DNA of 64,000 nucleotides from Shewanella halotolerans (GTDB taxonomy: Bacteria > Pseudomonadota > Gammaproteobacteria > Enterobacterales > Shewanellaceae): contig NZ_CP080417.1 of NCBI RefSeq assembly GCF_019457535.1, positions 496,001 through 560,000 on the forward strand. The letters are read 5' to 3'. The notes beneath the pieces are model-generated. The model was not told where the DNA came from. It saw nothing but the letters and a program-made list of their open reading frames with translations, and ran no database searches. The translations under genes were made by a program, and so were the position numbers. Below are positions 8,841-16,031 of this stretch, piece by piece. How positions within the stretch are numbered: position 1 is the stretch's first letter; every line of letters starts with the position of its first letter.

Positions 8841-9632
8841 ATGTTTGATCTCGATCTCTTATCTATCCTGTTACCCGCCTTCGCCGCGGGTATTCTGGTG
8901 CTCTCAACCCATGTTTTGCTCGGGAGTCAGGTGCTTAAGCGGGGCATCATCTTCATCGACCTGGCGATCGCCCAGGTGGCGGCGCTGGGGGCGATTATTG
9001 CTCACACCAACCATGAGCTGGAGCACCTGCCCTATGCCACGGTCTGGATGCCGGCCCTGTTTGCCCTGCTAGGTGCCGGGTTTATCGCCTGGCTGGCCAA
9101 GCGGATGGCCGATGAGCTGGAGGCGATCATCGGCTGCTTCTATGTGTTGTCGGCGGTGGCGGCCATGCTCTTGCTGTCGAACGACCCCCACGGCGCCGAG
9201 ATGCTTAAGCAGTTGATGTCTGGGCAGATCCTCTGGGTGAACTGGTCACAGTTGATCCTACCGGCCGTGGTGTCGGGCCTGGTGCTGGCGATCATCGCCC
9301 TGCGCCCCGCCATACTCAACGGTGCCGGTTTCTATCTGCTGTTTGCCTTAGTGATCACCCTGTCGGTGGAGCTGGTGGGCGTCTATCTGGTGTTCAGCTC
9401 GCTGATTTTACCGGCGCTGGCGGTCAACAAGCTGCGCGGCAAGGGTAAATGGCCGCTGGCCTATCTGGTGGGCCTGCTGGGCTATGGCATAGGTCTGTTG
9501 CTATCGGCCAGCTTCGACCTGCCTAGCGGCGCGGCGATTGTGGCTACTCTGGCGGTCAGCACGGTCGCGTTTCGTCTGCTACAGTCAAGACTACTCAGAG
9601 AAAGTTCGATTACAAAAGTCGAAGCTAACTAA
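8841..9632 (+). CDS. Metal ABC transporter permease (ZnuB-like)
   Basis: A 263-residue polytopic inner-membrane protein of the ABC-3 family (ZnuB/TroC), with about eight hydrophobic segments and the typical LKRGIIFIDLAIAQVAALG block near residue 33. The ATG at 8841 was chosen over an upstream TTG because the first residues then start the first membrane segment directly. Known importers of this family need an ATPase (ZnuC), but none is encoded next to it here, which is unusual. Confidence 0.88.
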   Translation: MFDLDLLSILLPAFAAGILVLSTHVLLGSQVLKRGIIFIDLAIAQVAALGAIIAHTNHELEHLPYATVWMPALFALLGAGFIAWLAKRMADELEAIIGCFYVLSAVAAMLLLSNDPHGAEMLKQLMSGQILWVNWSQLILPAVVSGLVLAIIALRPAILNGAGFYLLFALVITLSVELVGVYLVFSSLILPALAVNKLRGKGKWPLAYLVGLLGYGIGLLLSASFDLPSGAAIVATLAVSTVAFRLLQSRLLRESSITKVEAN

Positions 9633-9663
9633 AAAAGCCGATAAAAAACGACGCACTTGTGAG

Positions 9664-9703
9664 GTAAGCGGGCTGGGGGCAGTAGGCACTCACCCGCTTT
9701 TTT
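9664..9703 (+). terminator. Intrinsic terminator after metal permease
   Basis: Arms AAGCGGG (9666-9672) and CCCGCTT (9693-9699) enclose a ~20-base loop and are followed by a run of T. It ends the metal-uptake cluster. Confidence 0.75.
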
Positions 9704-9835
9704 CTTAGCTGCATATGATTGCGGTGATGTTTTTCTACTGTTAATTCCATGACTTATATCGTTAACACTTGCCCTGTATCCTATCAGGCTGCTAGGGGGG
9801 GTAAGACGACAGGTGTAAGTCAAAAGGCCTGCTGC

Positions 9836-9841
9836 TATAAT
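9836..9841 (+). promoter_or_regulatory. Extended -10 promoter of plsC-rraB
   Basis: A perfect TATAAT preceded by TGC forms an extended -10 box 29 bases upstream of the plsC start. No good -35 box is seen, which fits an extended -10 promoter. Predicted from sequence only. Confidence 0.5.
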
Positions 9842-9869
9842 GTCGCCACTGAAATCACAGGAGTAAGTT

Positions 9870-10604
9870 GTGCTGTTAATCTTCAGATCTCTGATCTTAG
9901 CCATCATGTTGTTGTTGGCCTTTGTCTTCGGCGGCCTCTATTGTCTGCTGCGCCCCCGTCATAGAGACAATGTGCATCTGTTTGCTAAGATTTTTTCCTG
10001 GGCCGCGCCAGTATTGGGGGTCAAGGTGGTGGTGCGCAAGCCCAAGGTGGAGCGCAGCGAGCCCTGTATCTTCCTGGCCAACCATCAGAACAATTTTGAC
10101 ATGTTCACCCATACGGCCGCCGTGCCTAAGGGGACTGTTAGCCTGGGCAAGAAGAGCCTGGCCTGGATCCCTTTCTTCGGCCAGATCTACTGGCTGTCGG
10201 GTAACATACTGATCGACCGTAAAAACCGTAACCGCGCCTTTGAGACCATGGCGCAGACGGCGAAGAAGATCAAAGAGAAGTGTCTCTCTATCTGGATCTT
10301 CCCTGAGGGCACACGCTCACGGGGCAAGGGGCTGCTGCCCTTCAAGGCGGGCGCCTTTCATACCGCCATCGAGGCGGGTGTCGCTATGGTGCCTGTGCTG
10401 GCGTCGAATCAGGAACATATTAAGCTCAACCGTTGGAACAACGGCGTGGTGATCATCGAGATGATGGATCCCATAGAGACTAAAGGCCTGGCCAAGTCTC
10501 AGGTAAAAGAGCTTTCTACCCGGATTCATGCCATGATGGCGGAAAAACTGGCTCAGCTTAATCATGAAGCCAGTGCCCTGATGGCCAAGAAAGCAATTAA
10601 TTAA
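9870..10604 (+). CDS. plsC: 1-acyl-sn-glycerol-3-phosphate acyltransferase
   Basis: A 244-residue member of the LPLAT family, starting at GTG behind a good AGGAG site. An N-terminal membrane helix (residues 2-28) is followed by the catalytic NHQNNFD (H-x4-D, residues 72-77) and the substrate-binding FPEGTRS near residue 146. It acylates lysophosphatidic acid to phosphatidic acid at the inner membrane. Together with rraB, 24 bp downstream, it appears to form a short operon. Confidence 0.93.
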   Translation: MLLIFRSLILAIMLLLAFVFGGLYCLLRPRHRDNVHLFAKIFSWAAPVLGVKVVVRKPKVERSEPCIFLANHQNNFDMFTHTAAVPKGTVSLGKKSLAWIPFFGQIYWLSGNILIDRKNRNRAFETMAQTAKKIKEKCLSIWIFPEGTRSRGKGLLPFKAGAFHTAIEAGVAMVPVLASNQEHIKLNRWNNGVVIIEMMDPIETKGLAKSQVKELSTRIHAMMAEKLAQLNHEASALMAKKAIN

Positions 10605-10628
10605 GAACATTTTTATTCGGAGAGATCC

Positions 10629-11036
10629 ATGTCTACAGAACGTCAGCTGCAGGAACAGAAACAGGAAAACCAGGAGATCGTGGATGCGATTCTTGCCGAT
10701 GGTTCTGAGCCAGATGCCGAATACACCATAGAACATCACTTCTCGGCCTCTAACTTCGACCGTCTGGAGAAGGCGGCGGTGGAAGCCTTTAAGATGGGCT
10801 TCGAGGTGAACGATGCCGAAGAGATGGAGCTGGAAGACGGCTCAGTGCTCTTCTGTTTCGACGCCATCGCTTATCACAAACTCGACGTGGCCCTGCTGGA
10901 CCAGGCCTGTGAAGATCTGATTCTGCTGGCGGCTAAGCTCAAGGTGGATTATGACGGTTGGGGCACCTATTTCATCGGCGACGAGATGGAAGATGACGAC
11001 GAGGAGTATGAAGAGGAAGACTCTCGCTTCCATTAA
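10629..11036 (+). CDS. rraB: Ribonuclease E inhibitor RraB
   Basis: A 135-residue acidic protein matching RraB (YjgD): a family that binds RNase E and changes which mRNAs the degradosome cuts. The N-terminal QEIVDAILADGS segment, central EMELEDGSVLFCFDA block and very acidic C-terminus (DEMEDDDEEYEEED) are typical. A GGAGAG site sits six bases before the ATG. It is co-transcribed with plsC. Confidence 0.93.
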   Translation: MSTERQLQEQKQENQEIVDAILADGSEPDAEYTIEHHFSASNFDRLEKAAVEAFKMGFEVNDAEEMELEDGSVLFCFDAIAYHKLDVALLDQACEDLILLAAKLKVDYDGWGTYFIGDEMEDDDEEYEEEDSRFH

Positions 11037-11059
11037 TCTTCGCTTCTCTCGCATCGAGT

Positions 11060-11086
11060 AAAAAGCCCATCATAGATGGGCTTTTT
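11060..11086 (+). terminator. Intrinsic terminator after rraB
   Basis: Stem AAAAGCCCATC / GATGGGCTTTTT with a four-base loop. It is A/T flanked on both sides and may also serve the convergent diguanylate cyclase gene. Confidence 0.9.
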
Positions 11087-11113
11087 CGTATCTGTCACAG
11101 ATTATATTTGACC

Positions 11114-12085
11114 TCATTCGGCTTCATCGGGATTGAAGATGACGCAACAGTTGCGCCCCTTCTGCTTGGCCTGATAGAGGGCGCTGTCGGCCTGCGCTAA
11201 CCACTGAGCGCTATTGCTCAGATGTTCGTCTATGCCGCAGATGCCGATACTGACTGTGACCTTGAGGATGGCACTCTCGAACCTCAGCTCAGAGGCCTCG
11301 ATCTTCTCCCGCAGGCGGTCGGCAAAATGCAGTGCGGCCTCGGCATTGGTGTTCGACAGCACCACGGAGAACTCCTCACCGCCGTAGCGACCGGCGCAAT
11401 CTGTGTCACGCAGTGACTGACGCAGGATATGGGAGACATGCTGGATCACCCTGTCGCCGGCGATATGCCCATAGGTGTCGTTGATCCGTTTGAAATGGTC
11501 TATGTCGAACATCACCAGTGTGGTGGGCTCGCCGTAGCGGGCGTGGCGGTCGAACTCCTTCTGCATACACAGCTGCCAGTGACGGCGGTTATGCAGCTGG
11601 GTCAGGCCATCTGTCTGGCTCAGGTGCTCCAGGCGCTCGTTGGCGGCCTTGAGCTGTAACTTGTTGATCGCCACATCGGTGACGTCATAGATGATCATGC
11701 TGATATGTGTGATCTGGCCCGTGAGGGAGGAGAGGGGCAGCAGGGTCACATTCTGGTACATGAAGTCGGCGCGGCCCGTGATGGGGCGATAGTTGCCAAA
11801 CTTAAACACATAGGGGCGTTGCTCCCAGCTGATGAAGGCGCGGTTCTTGAGCAGAAACACAGACTCCATCTTCTGCTTCAGCCAGTTGGCCGGCAGGTAG
11901 TCGAACTGATCGAATAGATTCTTGCCCTTGATGGAGTTGGGTGAGATGCCGCTATGGTTCTCCATGAAGCCGTTCCACAGCTGGATGTTGTAGTCGCGAT
12001 CCAGTACGACCAGGCCCACCTCTATGGTCTGTACCATATCGATCAGCCAGTGGAGTTCATTCATCGCGCTTTGGTCATATGCCAT
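11114..12085 (-). CDS. Diguanylate cyclase with PAS-like sensor
   Basis: A 323-residue cytoplasmic protein. Residues ~10-130 form a PAS-like domain (VVLDRDYNIQLWNGFMENHSG), then a short helix and a GGDEF domain with intact active site GRYGGEEF. GGDEF proteins make cyclic di-GMP from two GTP. An RxxD inhibitory site is not obvious. The frame extends upstream into the neighbouring gene, so the ATG at 12085 (MAYDQSAM), 13 bp after the upstream stop, was chosen. Co-transcription with the CheC-type response regulator suggests the pair acts in one signalling route. Confidence 0.88.
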   Translation of the reverse strand: MAYDQSAMNELHWLIDMVQTIEVGLVVLDRDYNIQLWNGFMENHSGISPNSIKGKNLFDQFDYLPANWLKQKMESVFLLKNRAFISWEQRPYVFKFGNYRPITGRADFMYQNVTLLPLSSLTGQITHISMIIYDVTDVAINKLQLKAANERLEHLSQTDGLTQLHNRRHWQLCMQKEFDRHARYGEPTTLVMFDIDHFKRINDTYGHIAGDRVIQHVSHILRQSLRDTDCAGRYGGEEFSVVLSNTNAEAALHFADRLREKIEASELRFESAILKVTVSIGICGIDEHLSNSAQWLAQADSALYQAKQKGRNCCVIFNPDEAE

Positions 12086-12098
12086 ATCTTGGTCCAAC

Positions 12099-13094
12099 TT
12101 AATCCAGCAGGTAGCCCAGCTTATAGTTAAGCGTCGGCAAAGAGTCTTCGGTAAACAGCAGCAGGAGATCGCATTGAATATCATGGCCTTCGATGCGGTA
12201 GTTGATCTCCATCGCCAGAGTGCGGGACCATTTCTCCGAGTTGTCGTGGATCAGGTCATTCACAGTGCAGTGACGCCCCAACACCACGGGATGGCTCTGG
12301 CTGAATTTCATGTGCAGCTGCTCCGAGATACCACTAAGGAAGGCGCCGATAAGCACGTTGCCCGTGTCTATCATCACCTCTATCTCTGTGTTGGCATCCT
12401 CGGGATTTGCCAGTCCCATCAGTTTGGCCATGTCCTGAAAGGAGGAGTCGTGAAACAGCAAAAGCGCCTCGCCGGCCACGCCCGCGCCGATAAAGCCCTG
12501 GCACAGGGCCGATACCGTGCTGTAGCGCTCGGTAGCCTTGAGGGTCATGGTGAGTTCGCTGACTTCCAGCACGTTGACGTTAGGGATGGGCAGCAGTACG
12601 AAGACATCCAGCAGCTTGGCCAGCAGATCGGCGGCGCGGCCCATGGCCACGTTGGCGACCTCCTGACAGGCGTCGCGCAGATCCACTTCTATCATGGGGT
12701 TGTCGTTTTCTTGCTCCCCCAGAGCTATGGTGAGTATGCCGTATTCCTGGAGTATGTTGCTGATGGCATCGGCACTCACCGGCTTCTGAATAAAGTCCAG
12801 GGCGCCCAAAGCCTTCACCTTCTCGTGGGCCTTGATCTGAATGTCGCCGGAGACCACGATCACCAGGGCGGGTAGATCTTCCTTCTGAATCGTCTCCAGT
12901 ACCTCGTAACCATCCATGACTGGCATGTTGAGATCGAGAAAGACCACTTCGCCCTTGCCGGCCCTGATCGCCTCGATACCTTCGGCACCATTATTGGCAA
13001 AGGTGATCTCGACATCCCACTCCTTGGGCAGGGTCCTGGCCATCTGCTTGCGAGCGAGTGCGGAGTCATCGCATATGAGTACGGGAATCGACAT
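12099..13094 (-). CDS. Response regulator with CheC/CheX-type phosphatase domain
   Basis: A 331-residue two-domain protein. Residues 1-120 are a receiver domain with the acidic pair at Asp9-Asp10, phospho-acceptor in VVFLDLNMP (near residue 54) and Lys near 103. Residues ~135-330 look like a CheC-type domain: two E/D-x-x-N style active-site helices are visible (EVANVAMGRAAD and MIDTGNVLIGA). CheC-type proteins remove phosphate from CheY-P. The fusion suggests a regulator whose phosphatase is switched by phosphorylation. It is first in a two-gene unit with the diguanylate cyclase. Confidence 0.85.
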   Translation of the reverse strand: MSIPVLICDDSALARKQMARTLPKEWDVEITFANNGAEGIEAIRAGKGEVVFLDLNMPVMDGYEVLETIQKEDLPALVIVVSGDIQIKAHEKVKALGALDFIQKPVSADAISNILQEYGILTIALGEQENDNPMIEVDLRDACQEVANVAMGRAADLLAKLLDVFVLLPIPNVNVLEVSELTMTLKATERYSTVSALCQGFIGAGVAGEALLLFHDSSFQDMAKLMGLANPEDANTEIEVMIDTGNVLIGAFLSGISEQLHMKFSQSHPVVLGRHCTVNDLIHDNSEKWSRTLAMEINYRIEGHDIQCDLLLLFTEDSLPTLNYKLGYLLD

Positions 13095-13498
13095 CTAGTT
13101 ATAACATCCTAATCTGCCTTCATTATTAGAAGATAACACCAAATCACTTGCTTGGTGGCTAAAAGCTTCGTCCTGAGGCAGTTTTCATCGGTTTTGTCTG
13201 TGGTAACGACAGGCTTTAAGTGGACTTACAGTTGGTCTCTTTGCCGGGGTATCTACCCGAATCCCAGACATCCAGGTCGGGTCGCCGGGTGTGTCGGCGC
13301 AGGTAAATGACAAGCTTTGTCCAAAGGTTATTATCTATCAGCTTGATTAACAACCGTAAACGCTCTGTTGGCAATATTTTGACGCCAGTCAAAAAACGGA
13401 CTTATGTTATATCTTTTAGGGATATTTGCCAAATGTGTTACATTCCTTCTGGACTGACCAGTAGCAGAGATTAACTGCAGCGATTGAGGAGTAAAGGA
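13095..13498. other. Intergenic region between divergent genes
   Basis: A 404-bp gap separates the response regulator (minus) and the enoyl-CoA hydratase (plus). It holds a small GGGTA / TACCC hairpin near 13244 and a FadR-like box near its right end. No convincing open frame or RNA gene is seen; the short minus-strand frame here has no codon bias and crosses the regulatory site. Confidence 0.6.
13447..13463 (+). promoter_or_regulatory. FadR-like operator
   Basis: TTCTGGACTGACCAGTA keeps the TGG...GACCA core of the FadR consensus (ATCTGGTACGACCAGAT), matching at 11 of 17 positions including both half-site cores. It lies 36 bp before the enoyl-CoA hydratase start, where a repressor would block transcription. 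Confidence 0.45.
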
Positions 13499-14308
13499 AT
13501 GCAACATCCCCACGTCACCCTGACCATAGCCGAAGGCATCGCTTGGGTGGAACTGTCACGGCCGGAAAAGTACAACGCCCTCAACTATGCGCTGTTCGAC
13601 TCTATCGTGAAGGTGCAGAAGGTTATCGCCAGGCGCAGAGACGTGCGGGCGGTGATCCTCAGTGGCAGTGGCGGCAACTTCTGCTCCGGCCTGGATGTGG
13701 CCAGCGTGATGAAGTCGCCCATGCAGGCGTTTAAGTTGCTGTTTAAATGGCTGCCGGGCAATGCCAACCTGGCGCAGCGAGTCTCCATCGGCTGGCGCCG
13801 CCTGCCCGTGCCTGTGATCTGTGTGCTCGAGGGGATCTGCTATGGCGGTGGCACTCAGATAGCCTTGGGGGCCGATATGCGTATCGCCGCGCCAGACTGC
13901 CGCCTCTCTATCATGGAGGCCAAGTGGGGCCTGGTACCCGACATGGCGGGCCTGGTCGGCCTGAGGGAGCTGGTAGGTATGGATATTGCCATGCAGCTCA
14001 CCATGACCGCCGAGGTGATCGACGCCGAGCAGGCCAAGGCCTATGGCCTAGTGACCCAGGTGAGTGAGGCGCCGCGCGAGGCCGCCGAGGCGCTGGCCTT
14101 GAGGCTGGCGAACACCTCCCCCGATGCTAACGCCGCGATCAAGTTCAGCATCAACAAGAGTTGGCGCGCCGGTGAGCGCAGCCTGTTGGCGCGGGAATCC
14201 CTGAGCCAGGTACGCCTGTTACTGGGTAAGAACCGGGTGATTGCCGCCCTGCGTCAGACCAAAGATCCCGAGCGGCGCTACCAGGTGCGTCAGCCCTGGT
14301 GGCGCTAA
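13499..14308 (+). CDS. Enoyl-CoA hydratase/isomerase family protein
   Basis: A 269-residue crotonase-fold protein. The first oxyanion-hole block (LSGSGGNFCSGLDV, near residues 55-68) and the second (GICYGGGTQIALGADMRIA, near 110-128) are both present, with the acidic residue of MEAKWGLVPD. These proteins hydrate or isomerise enoyl-CoA; some act on other CoA substrates, so the exact reaction is open. The ATG at 13499 is chosen because of the strong GGAGTAAAGGA site before it; a longer frame starts 15 bases earlier. A FadR-like box upstream supports control by fatty acids. Confidence 0.88.
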   Translation: MQHPHVTLTIAEGIAWVELSRPEKYNALNYALFDSIVKVQKVIARRRDVRAVILSGSGGNFCSGLDVASVMKSPMQAFKLLFKWLPGNANLAQRVSIGWRRLPVPVICVLEGICYGGGTQIALGADMRIAAPDCRLSIMEAKWGLVPDMAGLVGLRELVGMDIAMQLTMTAEVIDAEQAKAYGLVTQVSEAPREAAEALALRLANTSPDANAAIKFSINKSWRAGERSLLARESLSQVRLLLGKNRVIAALRQTKDPERRYQVRQPWWR

Positions 14309-14377
14309 TTAGAACCCTTATCGGTAAGGTCGGCGACATAGAGATGTCGCCGCTAACCGAATGAGTGATAAGTAATT

Positions 14378-14403
14378 TTCAATGTGATCTGCTTCACACT
14401 CCG
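14378..14403 (+). promoter_or_regulatory. CRP-like binding site
   Basis: TGTGA-TCTGCT-TCACA (14383-14398) matches both half sites of the CRP consensus exactly. A -10-like TAGTAT at 14438-14443 would put the site centre about 60 bases before the start of transcription, the classic class I position, upstream of the UPF0114 gene. Confidence 0.65.
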
Positions 14404-14473
14404 CTTCCCCAGGCGCGACTAAGCCCCTGAGGCCCGCTAGTATCCCGCTGCCAAATTTTTGATTAAGGAAAGC

Positions 14474-14977
14474 ATGATAATGCGACAAGGGTTCGAACGA
14501 TTTCTCTGGAGTAGCCGCCTCTCTGTGATGATTGGGGTGTTTGCCTGTGTGCTGGCGGCCTTTGTGGTGTTTGTCATGGGAATGAAGGATGTGGTCCACA
14601 TGGTCGCCCTGCTGTGGGACTATGTGCTGACCGGCAGCTACGAGGTGCGTAACGATCTTGTGATGGTGGTGGTCGAGATCTTAGATACCTTCCTGCTGGG
14701 CTCTGTGTTGCTCATCTTCGCCTTCGGCCTGTATGAGCTGTTTATCAGTAACCTGCAAGCGGCGGAAGACAGTGTCGCCGGCGGTAAGATATTGGTGATC
14801 AGCAGCATAGACTCGCTCAAGAGTAAGCTGGGTAAAGTGATCCTTATGATGTTGATCATTAAGGTGTTCTCTTACTTTACCGAGATGAAGCCCACCTCAA
14901 TGCTCGAGCTGCTCTACATGGGCGTCATCGTCGTGCTGATCGCCCTGGCCCTGATGTTGAGTAAAGACAAGAAGTAA
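14474..14977 (+). CDS. UPF0114 (YqhA-like) inner-membrane protein
   Basis: A 167-residue protein with three or four membrane segments: about residues 12-35, 60-80, 112-130 and 140-157. The N-terminal RFLWSSRLSVMIGV block and FLLGSVLLIFAFGLYELFIS block are typical of the UPF0114/YqhA family, whose function is unknown. The ATG at 14474 follows an AAGGAAAG site. A CRP-like box upstream suggests carbon- or redox-related control. Confidence 0.85.
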   Translation: MIMRQGFERFLWSSRLSVMIGVFACVLAAFVVFVMGMKDVVHMVALLWDYVLTGSYEVRNDLVMVVVEILDTFLLGSVLLIFAFGLYELFISNLQAAEDSVAGGKILVISSIDSLKSKLGKVILMMLIIKVFSYFTEMKPTSMLELLYMGVIVVLIALALMLSKDKK

Positions 14978-14991
14978 AAGACAAGAAGTAA
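14964..14991. repeat. 14-bp direct duplication across a stop codon
   Basis: AAGACAAGAAGTAA occurs twice in tandem. The first copy contains the last codons and stop of the UPF0114 gene; the second copy repeats them outside the gene. Confidence 0.85.
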
Positions 14992-15014
14992 GGGGCTAGA
15001 TACCCCTTTCTTTA
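14990..15014 (+). terminator. Terminator between UPF0114 and DUF3530 genes
   Basis: AAGGGG-CTAGATA-CCCCTT followed by TCTTT. The hairpin sits between convergent genes and reaches the stop codon of the DUF3530 gene. Confidence 0.65.
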
Positions 15015-15896
15015 TGGATAGGCCCGCAGGATGCGCTGGGCGAAGCCCTGCACTAAGGTCAGCACATCCTGCCAGGCGCTGGGCTGATCCAGGTTTAACG
15101 CCAATTGCTGCTGCTCATACCGCAGCGGCTCCCCCATGGGAGAGAGGGCCTTGCGGGCCTTCTGGGTCGCCAGCGAGGCGGGCAGTCCGTCCGGCGATTG
15201 AATATCCAGCACCGGCAGCGCCAGCTTGGCCAGCTTGCCCGGCAGATCGCGATTCTCCTCATCCTGTTCAAGATAAGGGTTGATCACCACCAGTAGATCT
15301 GGGCTCGGCAGCGTTGCGGCCGTCAGCATCTCGATCACCAGGCCGGCGCTCTGGCCGGTAACGATCAGTATGCGTTTACCTGGATAACTCTTGCCGAGAG
15401 AGTCGAGCTGCCCCAGGGTCTGACTCATCACCGTCTTCTGTTGCTTCCTTAGTGCCGCCCACTCCTCCTGGCTGTATTTCGGCAGACTCTGATTACTCTT
15501 CTGGCTAAGCTGCTGCTCACCCGGCTTAGGGATCTCTCCTGCTTCGGTAATATGGTTAGGCTGCGCCGCGCCCTGAGGCGCGCCTATGCTGAGGGTCGCC
15601 CAGCCCTTGGGTGTCAGCTCTCGCCTGAGAAACGCCAGCAGTCCCTCTGGGTCGGCGTCCTCGCCTAAATCTCCTAATAAGACTGCCGCACCATATTGAT
15701 TTCGCCCCTGCCAGGGACGCACCAATACAGCTTGCTCTGCGTCACCTACTGTTATTTTTTCCACCTCGGCAGGCGGCAGGTAATCATATTCTGGCGTGGT
15801 ACTGCGTTGGGCCGAGGCCATAGCGGGAATTAGGGCCAGGCTCATCAGAGCGAGTAGGGCAAGGCTAAGCTGTGTGGAGCGTAGAGTCATCGGCAT
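15012..15896 (-). CDS. DUF3530 family secreted alpha/beta-hydrolase-like protein
   Basis: A 294-residue protein with a signal peptide (cut after AMASA, about residue 29). A region rich in Gln (residues 120-165) separates an N-terminal strand-rich part from a C-terminal part that contains ILIVTGQSAGLVIEML, resembling the nucleophile-elbow region of alpha/beta hydrolases (G-x-S-x-G). This matches the DUF3530 family found in Shewanella and relatives, which has no known role. It is transcribed away from rapA with its own leader. Confidence 0.8.
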   Translation of the reverse strand: MPMTLRSTQLSLALLALMSLALIPAMASAQRSTTPEYDYLPPAEVEKITVGDAEQAVLVRPWQGRNQYGAAVLLGDLGEDADPEGLLAFLRRELTPKGWATLSIGAPQGAAQPNHITEAGEIPKPGEQQLSQKSNQSLPKYSQEEWAALRKQQKTVMSQTLGQLDSLGKSYPGKRILIVTGQSAGLVIEMLTAATLPSPDLLVVINPYLEQDEENRDLPGKLAKLALPVLDIQSPDGLPASLATQKARKALSPMGEPLRYEQQQLALNLDQPSAWQDVLTLVQGFAQRILRAYP

Positions 15897-15979
15897 CTAA
15901 GTCATTGGGCGTTTACTTTGGCTATGGCGTCAGTATAAGCCTAAGTGCTTGCCATTGGCGATAAAATGCAGAAGAAGCA

Positions 15980-16002
15980 GGCACCGACTAGAGGTCGGTG
16001 CC
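15980..16002 (-). terminator. Hairpin after rapA
   Basis: A perfect stem GGCACCGAC / GTCGGTGCC with a five-base loop lies 30 bp past the rapA stop. The T-rich tract after it on the minus strand is broken (TGCTTCTTCTGCATTTT), so termination may be weak. Confidence 0.6.
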
Positions 16003-16031
16003 AGTGGAAGAGGTGTAGCGCTAAGGGCAGA

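Noticed and set aside
8772..8841. Upstream TTG start for the metal permease at 8805
   Set aside because: It would start inside the hairpin between the genes, and the ATG at 8841 begins the first membrane segment.
12024..12875. 283-codon plus-strand frame over the response regulator
   Set aside because: The minus frame has receiver and CheC-type motifs; this one is a shadow.
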